DNA of 64,000 bases from Halodurantibacterium daqingensis (GTDB taxonomy: Bacteria; Pseudomonadota; Alphaproteobacteria; Rhodobacterales; Rhodobacteraceae): positions 506,532-570,531 of the forward strand of contig NZ_JBHTFQ010000002.1 of NCBI RefSeq assembly GCF_042666235.1, given 5' to 3'. The position numbers were made by a program, and so were the translations under genes. The notes under the pieces are model-generated. The model had not been told where the DNA came from and did no database searches. It saw nothing but the letters and a program-made list of their open reading frames with translations. The number at the start of each line of letters is the position of its first letter. Within the stretch, counting starts at the first letter, position 1. Below, in pieces: positions 54,045-60,990 of this stretch.

Positions 54045-55077
54045 CGGGGCCGGCCCGCATCAGCATCCCGAACAGGTCGCGTGGATCGTCGGGATCGGCG
54101 ATCATGTCCAGCGGTTCGCAAAAGCCGGTTCGCCCGCATTGCTCATGGACATAGCGCAGGGCCGAAAAATCCTCGATCGCAAAGCCCACCCCGTCAAAGA
54201 GGGTAATCTGATCGGGATGGCTTCGACCGGGGGCGCGGCCGGCGATCACCTCCCAGAGTTCGGTGACGGGATGGTCGGGTGAAAGCTGCTGGATCTCGCC
54301 CTCGATCCGGGTCTGCGGCGCGTATTCAACGAAGATCGCCGAGCGGCGCAGGATGTCGGGGTGAAGCTCGGTCTTGCCGGGGCAGTCTCCGCCAATCGCG
54401 TTGATGTGGATGCCCGGGCCGACCAGATTGTCGGTCAGGATCGTGGCATATTGCTTGTCGGCGGTGCAGGTGGTGACGATCTGCGCACCCTCGACCGCCG
54501 CTTCGGGCGACGTGCAGGTGACGACCTCAAGCCCGCTGTGGCGCAGGTTGGCCGCGCATTTGCGCGTGGCGCGGGCGTCGGTGTCATGAAGCTGAACGCG
54601 GCTGATCCCGCAGAGGGCGCGAAAGGCAAGCGCCTGAAACTCGGCCTGGGCGCCGTTCCCGATCAGCGCCATCACACGGGCGTCCCGCGGCGCAAGATGG
54701 CGGGCCGCGAGCGCTGAACTCGCCGCCGTCCGCAGCGCGGTCAGCAGCGTCATTTCCGACAGAAGCACCGGATAGCCGGTTTGCACCTCGGCCAGAAGTC
54801 CAAAGGCGGTAACGGTTTGCAATCCGTTCTTCGTGTTCTTCGGATGGCCGTTGACATATTTGAAGCCGTAAAGCCGCCCGTCCGAGGTGGGCATCAGCTC
54901 GATCACACCGACAGCGGAATGGCTTGCGAGGCGCGGCGTCTTCTCGAAGCTTTCCCAGCGACGGAAATCCTCTTCGATCGCGGCCGCCAGATCGCGCAGA
55001 ACCTGTTCAACCCCTATGTGATGAACAAGCCGCATCATATTGGCAACGCTCACAAAAGGAACCGTATTGAGGCTCAT
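54031..55077 (-). CDS. ocd: Ornithine cyclodeaminase
   Basis: 348 aa of the OCD/mu-crystallin family. Arginine and Lys-type substrate region RLYGFKYVNGHPKNTKNGLQ, then the Rossmann motif VMALIGNGAQAEFQALAF (about 134-151) and HINAIGGDCPGKTELHPDIL with the family catalytic Asp (GGDCPGKTEL). It converts ornithine to proline and ammonia. The start overlaps the arginase stop by 4 bp, so the pair arginase-OCD gives a route from arginine to proline. The end is close to true OCDs rather than other family members. Confidence 0.92.
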   Translation of the reverse strand: MSLNTVPFVSVANMMRLVHHIGVEQVLRDLAAAIEEDFRRWESFEKTPRLASHSAVGVIELMPTSDGRLYGFKYVNGHPKNTKNGLQTVTAFGLLAEVQTGYPVLLSEMTLLTALRTAASSALAARHLAPRDARVMALIGNGAQAEFQALAFRALCGISRVQLHDTDARATRKCAANLRHSGLEVVTCTSPEAAVEGAQIVTTCTADKQYATILTDNLVGPGIHINAIGGDCPGKTELHPDILRRSAIFVEYAPQTRIEGEIQQLSPDHPVTELWEVIAGRAPGRSHPDQITLFDGVGFAIEDFSALRYVHEQCGRTGFCEPLDMIADPDDPRDLFGMLMRAGPVSAA

Positions 55078-56006
55078 GCAAAGCTCCGGGTCGGGCGGTC
55101 GAAGACCTTGCGGCCCATCAGGCTTGCCACAAGGTCCACCATCAGCCGCGCGGTGCGGCCGCGTTCATCCAGGAACGGGTTGAGCTCGACCAGATCGAGC
55201 GAGGTGACAAGCCCGCTTTCGTGCAGAAGCTCCATCACCAGATGCGCCTCGCGGAAGGTGGTGCCCCCCGGAACCGTGGTCCCGACCGCCGGCGCAACGG
55301 TCGGGTCAAGGAAATCCACATCCAGCGAGACATGCAGCATTCCGCGGGCCGAGGCCACACGTTCCAGAAAGCTGCGCAGCGGCGCCACCACGCCGCGTTC
55401 GTCCAGAACGCGCATGTCGTTGATCTCGACCTCATGGGTCAGCAGCGCCGCATGTTCCTCGGGGTCAACCGAGCGGATGCCGAAGAGGCAGATGTTTTCT
55501 GGCGGCACAGCCGCAGGGAAGGGTGGAAAGCCGTCGAACCCGTCGCGCCCGGCCAGATAGGCAACGGGCGTTCCGTGCAGATTGCCGGTCTGGGTGGTGG
55601 CCGGCGTGTGGAAATCGGAATGGGCATCCAGCCAGAGCACGAACAGCGGCCGCCCGGCATGGGCGGCATGGGCCGCAACCCCGGCCACCGAACCCAACGA
55701 GAGGCTGTGATCCCCGCCGAGGAAGATCGGCATTCCCGCCTGCATCGCCCGCGCGCCCGCCTGGGCAAGCGCCTCGGTCCAGGCCACGATTTCGGGCAGG
55801 GAATGGACTGCTGGGTTGGGGCTGGTCACCTCGCGCAGGGGCGCAGCGGTCATGTCGCCGTAATCCTGGACATCGTGGCCCAGATCGCTCAGCGCCCGGG
55901 CAAGGCCGGCCGTTCGGAAGGCGGCGGGCCCCATGATGCAGCCGGGCACCTTCTGGCCGGCATCAATCGGGGCGCCGATGAGGATACAGGTTCTGGGCAT
56001 GGGCAT
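55074..56006 (-). CDS. rocF: Arginase
   Basis: 310 aa. Mn-binding motifs of the ureohydrolase family are present: GGDHSLSLGS, LWLDAHSDFHTP (DAHxD) and VSLDVDFLDPTVAPAVGT (DxDxxDP). VPGGTTFREAHLV matches the arginase/agmatinase loop. GAPIDAGQKVPGCIMGP at the N-terminus and the context with OCD favour arginase. It hydrolyses arginine to ornithine and urea. Start chosen at 56006; M3 is an alternative. The regulator diverges from it. Confidence 0.9.
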   Translation of the reverse strand: MPMPRTCILIGAPIDAGQKVPGCIMGPAAFRTAGLARALSDLGHDVQDYGDMTAAPLREVTSPNPAVHSLPEIVAWTEALAQAGARAMQAGMPIFLGGDHSLSLGSVAGVAAHAAHAGRPLFVLWLDAHSDFHTPATTQTGNLHGTPVAYLAGRDGFDGFPPFPAAVPPENICLFGIRSVDPEEHAALLTHEVEINDMRVLDERGVVAPLRSFLERVASARGMLHVSLDVDFLDPTVAPAVGTTVPGGTTFREAHLVMELLHESGLVTSLDLVELNPFLDERGRTARLMVDLVASLMGRKVFDRPTRSFA

Positions 56007-56107
56007 TCCTTTCGTCCGAGTGTTTTCCGGCTTTGCGGCGGGCTGAAGCAGACATAATGTCGAAACCGGACCCGACGATGCGCAATATGGACGAGAGACT
56101 GACCAGA

Positions 56108-56533
56108 ATGGACGAAACCGACCTGCGCCTGATCGCGGCGCTGCGCCGGAACGGGCGCGCGGGGATCTCGGAACTGGCGGCGGATCTGGGCCTTGGCCGG
56201 GCCACGATCCGCGCGCGGATGGAGCGGCTTGCCGCCACGGGCGACATCCTGGGCTATAGCGTCGTTACCCGCAGCGATGCGGCCGAGGCGCCGGTGCGCG
56301 GCCTGATGATGATCGGCATCGAGGGGCGCGGCACCGAACGGATCATGGCGCGGCTCATGGGGATGCCGGCCGTGCGGGCCGTGCATTCGACCAATGGCAA
56401 GTGGGATCTGATCGCGGAAATCGGGGCGCAGTCGCTGGCGGAGCTGGATGCGGTCCTGTTTCAGATCCGGCGGCTGGACGGTGTCGCAACCTCGGAAACC
56501 AACCTTCTGCTCACGACCCGGCGCGGCGGCTGA
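56108..56533 (+). CDS. Lrp/AsnC-family regulator of arginine catabolism
   Basis: 141 aa from the conservative ATG 56108 (MDETDLRLIAALRRNGRAGI); in-frame starts at 56033, 56057, 56078 and 56087 would lengthen it. The N-terminal helix-turn-helix (ISELAADLGLGRATIRARME, RLAATGDILGYSVVT) and the RAM-type effector domain (VRAVHSTNGKWDLIAEIGA) are clear. It is divergently oriented from arginase, a typical layout for Lrp-type regulators of amino-acid catabolism, so it probably senses arginine or ornithine. Its end overlaps dsbB by 23 bp (convergent). Confidence 0.88.
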   Translation: MDETDLRLIAALRRNGRAGISELAADLGLGRATIRARMERLAATGDILGYSVVTRSDAAEAPVRGLMMIGIEGRGTERIMARLMGMPAVRAVHSTNGKWDLIAEIGAQSLAELDAVLFQIRRLDGVATSETNLLLTTRRGG

Positions 56534-56987
56534 GCGCGATGAAGGCGGCGATCCAGATCCCCGCCAGCCCCAGCGACAGAAGCGCATTCCACGCCGGCAT
56601 GGACAGGCCCAGGAACGACCAGGCGATGTCGTCGCAGCGGATCACCGGCGCGTTCAGGATATGATCCAGTAGCTGATCGGTGCTCAGCCCGCCGATCGGC
56701 GCCGCGGTGCAGGTGGTCGGCCCCTGCCACCAGCCCTGTTCGACGCCGGCGTGATAGGCGCCGATACCGGCCGTCGCCGCCGCCGCAATCGCCCCCAGCA
56801 CGGCCCAGATCCGCGCTGGCAGCGCCAGCGCCGCCACCCCGATCAGGATCGCCGCCAGATGCGGCCAGCGCTGCCAGATGCACATGGGGCAGGGCGGCAG
56901 GCCGCCGACGTATTGAAACAGCAGTGCGCCCACAAGCAGCCCTGCCGATCCAGCCGTCGCCGCGGCGACAAGAAGCCTGTAGCTCAT
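56511..56987 (-). CDS. dsbB: Disulfide bond formation protein B
   Basis: 158 aa with four TM segments. The first redox pair is C33-x-x-C36 in GLPPCPMCIWQRWPH. The second pair is C93 (GPTTCTAAPIG) and C116 (APVIRCDDIAWSFLGLSM). It reoxidises DsbA and passes electrons to quinone. Its start overlaps the end of the YqaA-type gene by 4 bp, so the two are co-transcribed. Confidence 0.93.
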   Translation of the reverse strand: MSYRLLVAAATAGSAGLLVGALLFQYVGGLPPCPMCIWQRWPHLAAILIGVAALALPARIWAVLGAIAAAATAGIGAYHAGVEQGWWQGPTTCTAAPIGGLSTDQLLDHILNAPVIRCDDIAWSFLGLSMPAWNALLSLGLAGIWIAAFIALSRRAGS

Positions 56988-57562
56988 AGATATCTCACCA
57001 TTGCGAAACCGCCGAGGAGGATCACGACAAACAGCGTGAACATCAAGCCCAGCCGCCGCTCGATGAAATCACGTATCGGTGCGCCGAACTTCCACAGCAG
57101 CGCCGCAACCAGGAAGAACCGCAGGCCCCGCGCCAGAATGCTGGCCAGAAGGAACACCGGCAGCGACAGCGCTGTCGCGCCCGACAGGATGGTGATGACC
57201 TTGTAGGGGAAAGGCGTGACCCCCGCGATCAGCACCGCCCAGGCGCCCCATTCGTTGTACCGCGCGGCAAATTCGCCGAAATAGGCATCTTTTCCGTAGA
57301 ATTCGAGCACCGGCCGGCCCACGCTCTCGAACAGGCCCCAACCGATGTAATAGCCCAGAAGGCCGCCCAGAACCGATGACACAAGCGCGACGCCCGCGAT
57401 CAGGAACGCCCGCGAGGGCCGGGCCAGGATCATCGGGATCATCAGCACATCGGGCGGGATCGGAAAGACCGAGCTTTCGACGAAGGCCACGAGCGCCAGC
57501 GCCCAAAGCGCGTGCCGGCTTTGAGCCAGCGAAAGCGTCCAGTCATAAACGGAGCGGATCAT
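56984..57562 (-). CDS. YqaA-family (DedA-like) membrane protein
   Basis: 192 aa from ATG 57560-57562 (MIRSVYDWTLSLAQSRHALW); the upstream ATG at 57595 is weaker. The SNARE-associated/DedA-like fold is indicated by FVESSVFPIPPDVLMIPMIL, VLGGLLGYYIGWGLFESVGR, WGAWAVLIAGVTPFPYKVIT and ILARGLRFFLVAALLWKFGA. About five TM segments. The role of YqaA is unclear; DedA relatives act in membrane lipid homeostasis. Coupled to dsbB. Confidence 0.88.
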   Translation of the reverse strand: MIRSVYDWTLSLAQSRHALWALALVAFVESSVFPIPPDVLMIPMILARPSRAFLIAGVALVSSVLGGLLGYYIGWGLFESVGRPVLEFYGKDAYFGEFAARYNEWGAWAVLIAGVTPFPYKVITILSGATALSLPVFLLASILARGLRFFLVAALLWKFGAPIRDFIERRLGLMFTLFVVILLGGFAMVRYL

Positions 57563-57668
57563 GTCATTCCCTGCGCAGAGCCGCCCTTGCACCACGGCGA
57601 CCGGCCCGCGTCAAGCGCAACACGCGCCGCTTGACCGCCGCCCTGCGCAGCGATAGGAACAGCGCGTT

Positions 57669-57752
57669 GCCCGAGTGGCGGAATGGTAGACGCAGCGGAT
57701 TCAAAATCCGCCGCCGCAAGGCATGCCGGTTCGAGTCCGGCCTCGGGTACCA
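57669..57752 (+). tRNA. tRNA-Leu (anticodon CAA)
   Basis: 84 nt including an encoded CCA. The acceptor stem GCCCGAG pairs with CTCGGGT (one G-U), the anticodon loop is TTCAAAA giving CAA, there is a long variable arm (class II tRNA), and the T-arm reads GCCGGTTCGAGTCCGGC. The integrase-bearing element begins directly after its 3' end, so the gene is the probable attachment site. Confidence 0.96.
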
Positions 57753-57786
57753 ACACGCATTTTCAACCGATGTGAGCGTTGAGAAA

Positions 57787-57821
57787 AGCGGTTTTTATTG
57801 AATGAAATCAAAGAAACCGCT
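57787..57821. repeat. Inverted repeat between tRNA-Leu and integrase
   Basis: AGCGGTTT (57787-57794) and AAACCGCT (57814-57821), 8-bp perfect arms with a 19-nt AT-rich spacer, lie 35 bp after the tRNA. Further on TGGTATTTTTGTTGGTAT (near 57862-57879) has two TGGTAT copies. These are plausible accessory or arm-type sites for the integrase, or the tRNA terminator. The role is inferred from position only. Confidence 0.5.
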
Positions 57822-57915
57822 ACTTCTTCAAAATCATTAGTCCCGGTGCATCCCAACACCTGATGGTATTTTTGTTGGTATCGAGGATGACCGAGTCGGA
57901 AGGAGAAAACCCAGG

Positions 57916-59085
57916 ATGCCTCTCAGCGATGTCGCCTGTCGGAATGCCAAACCTGCGGACAAGCCGCGCAAGATGAGCGATGGCGACGGTCTTTACCTTC
58001 AGGTTCAACCAAGCGGTTCGAAGCTGTGGAGGATGAACTATCGCTTCGAGGGGAAGCAGAAGACGCTTGCCTTCGGATCTTACCCTGCTGTTGATCTGGG
58101 GGAGGCCCGCAGGCGCCGGGACCGGGCTCGCAAGGTTTTGGCGCTCGGTCGCGATCCTTCCAAGGAGGACCACGAGCAGCCGGGGGTGGTGACCTTCGAA
58201 GCCGTGATGAACGAGTGGTTCGAGAGCCAGTCCGAAAACTGGGTTCCGGCCTACGCGCAACGTGTCCTCGGCAGGCTGAAGGTGAACGTGCTGCCAGAGA
58301 TCGGGAAAAGGGCGGTGGATACCCTGGAGCCTGCCGACATTCTGAAGGTGCTGCGCGAGGTCGAGAAGCGCGGGGTCCTCTATTCCGCAGGTCGCATCAA
58401 GCAATACATCAGTCTGATAATGCGCTATGCGGTTTCCACGGGTCGAGCCCCACGAGATCCAACCGCGGATCTCCGCGGCGCGCTACGCCCGCCACCGAAG
58501 CCCAAGCACATGCACAAGCTGCCTGCCGACGAGATCGGGAGTTTTGTGCTGAACTTAAGGAACTACGCCGGGGAAGAGATAACCGCGCTTTCGATAGAGT
58601 TCATCCTTCACACCTTCGTTCGCACCAACGAGTTGCGGTTCGCCAAGTGGGCGGAGTTCAAGGATACTGTATGGCGCATTCCTGCCGCGCGGATGAAGAT
58701 GCGCCGGGACCACTTGGTGCCCCTCACGCCCAGGGTGCAGGAGATACTGGCGAGGTTGAAAGTTCTGTCGGCCGACAGCGAATTGGTAGCGCCTGGGAAC
58801 GGTGGCAAGCCCATGAGTACGAACACGATGATCTACGCGCTCTACAACATGGGTTACCGTAACAAGGTAACGATTCACGGCCTTCGTGGAACCGCGTCGA
58901 CCTTTCTGAACGAAAGTGGACTGTGGTTGCCTGATGCGATCGAACGGCAACTGGCCCATGTGCCTGGCGACACAGTTCGCGCCGCCTACAACGCTGCGCT
59001 TTACTGGGACGAGCGGTGTAGGATGATGCAGTGGTGGAGCGACCACATCGTGCGGGAAACGGATGTCGCAGAGCTTACCGGCTGA
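57916..59085 (+). CDS. int: Tyrosine site-specific integrase, P4-type (DUF4102)
   Basis: 389 aa. The N-terminal DUF4102 domain is typical (MPLSDVACRNAKPADKPRKM, SDGDGLYLQVQPSGSKLWRM, NYRFEGKQKTLAFGSYPAVD). A core-binding domain follows. Catalytic residues are R236 (HTFVRTNELRFAKW), H321 and R324 (HGLRGTASTF), H348 (QLAHVPGD) and Tyr358 (AAYNAALY). GGAAGGAG lies 13 bp before the ATG. It would integrate the element at tRNA-Leu. The end abuts the convergent exported-protein gene with no gap. Confidence 0.94.
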   Translation: MPLSDVACRNAKPADKPRKMSDGDGLYLQVQPSGSKLWRMNYRFEGKQKTLAFGSYPAVDLGEARRRRDRARKVLALGRDPSKEDHEQPGVVTFEAVMNEWFESQSENWVPAYAQRVLGRLKVNVLPEIGKRAVDTLEPADILKVLREVEKRGVLYSAGRIKQYISLIMRYAVSTGRAPRDPTADLRGALRPPPKPKHMHKLPADEIGSFVLNLRNYAGEEITALSIEFILHTFVRTNELRFAKWAEFKDTVWRIPAARMKMRRDHLVPLTPRVQEILARLKVLSADSELVAPGNGGKPMSTNTMIYALYNMGYRNKVTIHGLRGTASTFLNESGLWLPDAIERQLAHVPGDTVRAAYNAALYWDERCRMMQWWSDHIVRETDVAELTG

Positions 59086-59421
59086 TCAGGACGGATTGCC
59101 GGTCCCGAGCCCTTGAGGCCGAGCTTCGGCCGGAAAGCGTTTGCTGAACAGCTGCGGGCTCAAGCGGCCGCGTTCCTTGTGCGGAAACGACGCCAGCGTG
59201 GTGCAACCTTCGGGCGTGGTCAGTACCACGGCCCAATGCCCGGTTTGATTGAGGTAGAGTTCTTCCATGTGCCCGCGGTCGTTCAGACCCCAGCTGTGGA
59301 GCCGAAGATCGTGGACTTCGCGCAGGAATGCACCGAGATGTTCACGGTTCAAACATTGGCTTTGCGCGTTGGCACAAGTGGCCGTCAGCGCGAGACTTGC
59401 TGCGAAAATGAGAGTTTTCAT
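59086..59421 (-). CDS. Small exported protein carried by the element
   Basis: 111 aa from ATG 59419-59421. The signal peptide is clear (MKTLIFAASLALTATCANA|QS). The mature part (SQCLNREHLGAFLREVHDLR, then GHWAVVLTTPEGCTTL) has two Cys after the signal. The region around residues 20-85 resembles small Cys-containing exported proteins found in Rhodobacterales phages and plasmids. It reads opposite to the integrase and the phage genes, a layout often seen for cargo genes expressed from the prophage. Function unknown. Confidence 0.75.
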   Translation of the reverse strand: MKTLIFAASLALTATCANAQSQCLNREHLGAFLREVHDLRLHSWGLNDRGHMEELYLNQTGHWAVVLTTPEGCTTLASFPHKERGRLSPQLFSKRFPAEARPQGLGTGNPS

Positions 59422-59809
59422 CTGACGGCCCTTTCCAGTGGAACAAGCGAGCGCGGTCAATGCAGGGGTTCCAAAGGTGCCCGTGGAAGTCGCCATTCAG
59501 GCTTCACTTCACCACTTAGCCGCGCTCTGGATGTGCGTCTGCGGCGAACTTGTCGAGGGGTCACGCCGCGCTATTGCATATGTCCCCGTCATTCGACGCA
59601 CCACCAGAAGGCAGCTTATGTTTAGCGCAGACCGGGATTGATACCGGCTCAGGGGGCAGGCGGGCTTTTACGTCCTGACACGTTTCCCGCTCCGTGCGTG
59701 TCCATCCACGCTGCTGCGCTGTGGATTCAGGATAAGCACGTTTGCGGTTGAAAGTCACGCAAAAAGTGATACAGTGACCAAACATCACACTCGCCGCCAC
59801 GAGGAAGAA
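59422..59809. other. Regulatory region upstream of the AlpA-like gene
   Basis: 388 bp between divergent genes. It holds the promoter and a 16-bp repeat near its right end (59748-59775). Other open frames here are short and without family character. The repeat copy TGAAAGTCACGCAAAA (59749-59764) recurs just after the terminase gene (63205-63220). Confidence 0.5.
59748..59775 (+). promoter_or_regulatory. Probable promoter of the AlpA-like gene
   Basis: TTGAAA (59748-59753), a 16-bp spacer and TACAGT (59770-59775) preceded by TG at an extended -10 position. The spacing leads to a start near 59782, before the AlpA ATG at 59810. The promoter contains the 16-bp repeat, and GTCAC (59754-59758) / GTGAC (59774-59778) form an inverted pair, so a repressor could bind there. 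Confidence 0.5.
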
Positions 59810-59989
59810 ATGAGCGAAGAACGACTGTTGAGAATCGGGGAAGTGCGACACGTCACCGGGTTGTCCAAGAGCGAGATATACCGCCGCGTGAAAGCGCAGG
59901 TTTTCCCTCGCCCCCGCCGACTGTCTCACCGTGTCTCGGTCTGGCTGAAGTCCGAGTTGGACAACTGGATGACAACGCAGTTCAATTGA
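59810..59989 (+). CDS. AlpA-type excisionase/transcriptional regulator
   Basis: 59 aa from ATG 59810 (MSEERLLRIGEVRHVTGLSK); GAGGAAGAA precedes it. The MerR-like helix-turn-helix of the AlpA family is clear: IGEVRHVTGLSKSEIYRRVK, then AQVFPRPRRLSHRVSVWLKS. Such proteins promote excision or regulate phage genes. First gene of the rightward phage operon. Confidence 0.88.
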   Translation: MSEERLLRIGEVRHVTGLSKSEIYRRVKAQVFPRPRRLSHRVSVWLKSELDNWMTTQFN

Positions 59990-60001
59990 GAGGGACGCGG
60001 C

Positions 60002-60337
60002 GTGAGCGACTGGTCAGAGGTTTACGGCTGGAACGGCGGCGAAATGCCAGTCCCGGGCGATACACAGGTTCAGGTGTGGATGCTGGGAGGTGACATGCAG
60101 TACGCCCCAGCCGCCAGTTTCAACTGGGTGCATACCGGGTTCGCCCCCGATATCGTGGCATTTCGCGCCTACGCTTCACCGGTCCTGACAAGCGTGGACA
60201 TCCCGCTCTCTGTCACGAAGACCAGCGAAGATCCTGAAACCTGGCTGGTGAACAGCCTGATGATCAATCCCAACGCCACGCTGAGGGTCAACCTTCGCAA
60301 CGGGGAACCGTCCGGCGGGACGTTGACCTTCTCGTGA
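60002..60337 (+). CDS. Phage-associated protein, WNGG...PVP family
   Basis: 111 aa. The start is GTG 60002. The N-terminal SEVYGWNGGEMPVPGDTQVQ, VWMLGGDMQYAPAASFNWVH, TGFAPDIVAFRAY pattern is that of a phage protein family found in many prophages (WxxWxGGxxPVPxxTxV...), role unknown. The C-terminal part (about 60-111) is beta-rich and ends in TLTFS. Its stop overlaps the next gene's GTG (GTGA). Confidence 0.75.
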   Translation: MSDWSEVYGWNGGEMPVPGDTQVQVWMLGGDMQYAPAASFNWVHTGFAPDIVAFRAYASPVLTSVDIPLSVTKTSEDPETWLVNSLMINPNATLRVNLRNGEPSGGTLTFS

Positions 60338-60990
60338 GCGATCCATTGGACGACCTGGACGATCTTCTGGGCGATGACCCGCCGGTTATAACCGACGCGC
60401 TGCCCCCTGCGACAGCCTTTCTCAAGCCGGTAGGCGTCACGTTCCTGGCTGAAATTCTCGGCAAGCAACCTCGCAGCCTTTATGCGAGGCTCGCCCGCTG
60501 CCCGGTCAAGGAGTACTGCAAGAAGGGTAATAAACAGTTTCCGCTCTACGATTTCCTTGAGGCCATGTCCTACCTCGTCACGCCTAAGGGCAACATCGAG
60601 GAATGGTTTGCGTCCAAGAACGCGGCGTCGCTGCCCCCTTACGTCAACAAGATGTTCTGGGATTCCGCGAACCAGCGCAATCGCGTGATGCGGTCCTCCA
60701 ACGATCTCTGGCACACCGACGACGTGATGCTCGTCCTCGGCCGCGTGGCCATGATGATCAAGGAAGAAGTCAAGATGTGGGTTGAGGAATTGCCTGAGAA
60801 GGACGCCCTCACCAACGAGCAATACAACGCGCTGATCGACGCGAGCAACCGACTGCTTGCGAACGTGCGCGAACGACTGGTCGATATGCCAAGTCACGGG
60901 CTCACCGAGGCGTCGATGAGCAGAACCATCGAGGCGGAACTTGAGGCCGGCGGCGGGATGCCCGTCGAAGACATGCCAGAGGACGAATGA
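60334..60990 (+). CDS. Probable terminase small subunit
   Basis: 218 aa from GTG 60334. A likely helix-turn-helix lies near 30-60 (VGVTFLAEILGKQPRSLYAR, LARCPVKEYCKKGNKQFPLY, DFLEAMSYL) and a helical C-terminal part near 110-190 follows. Position directly before the large terminase, with a 4-bp overlap (ATGA), is the main support. It would recognise the phage packaging site. The assignment rests on position and this DNA-binding-like start rather than clear family motifs. Confidence 0.65.
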   Translation: MSDPLDDLDDLLGDDPPVITDALPPATAFLKPVGVTFLAEILGKQPRSLYARLARCPVKEYCKKGNKQFPLYDFLEAMSYLVTPKGNIEEWFASKNAASLPPYVNKMFWDSANQRNRVMRSSNDLWHTDDVMLVLGRVAMMIKEEVKMWVEELPEKDALTNEQYNALIDASNRLLANVRERLVDMPSHGLTEASMSRTIEAELEAGGGMPVEDMPEDE

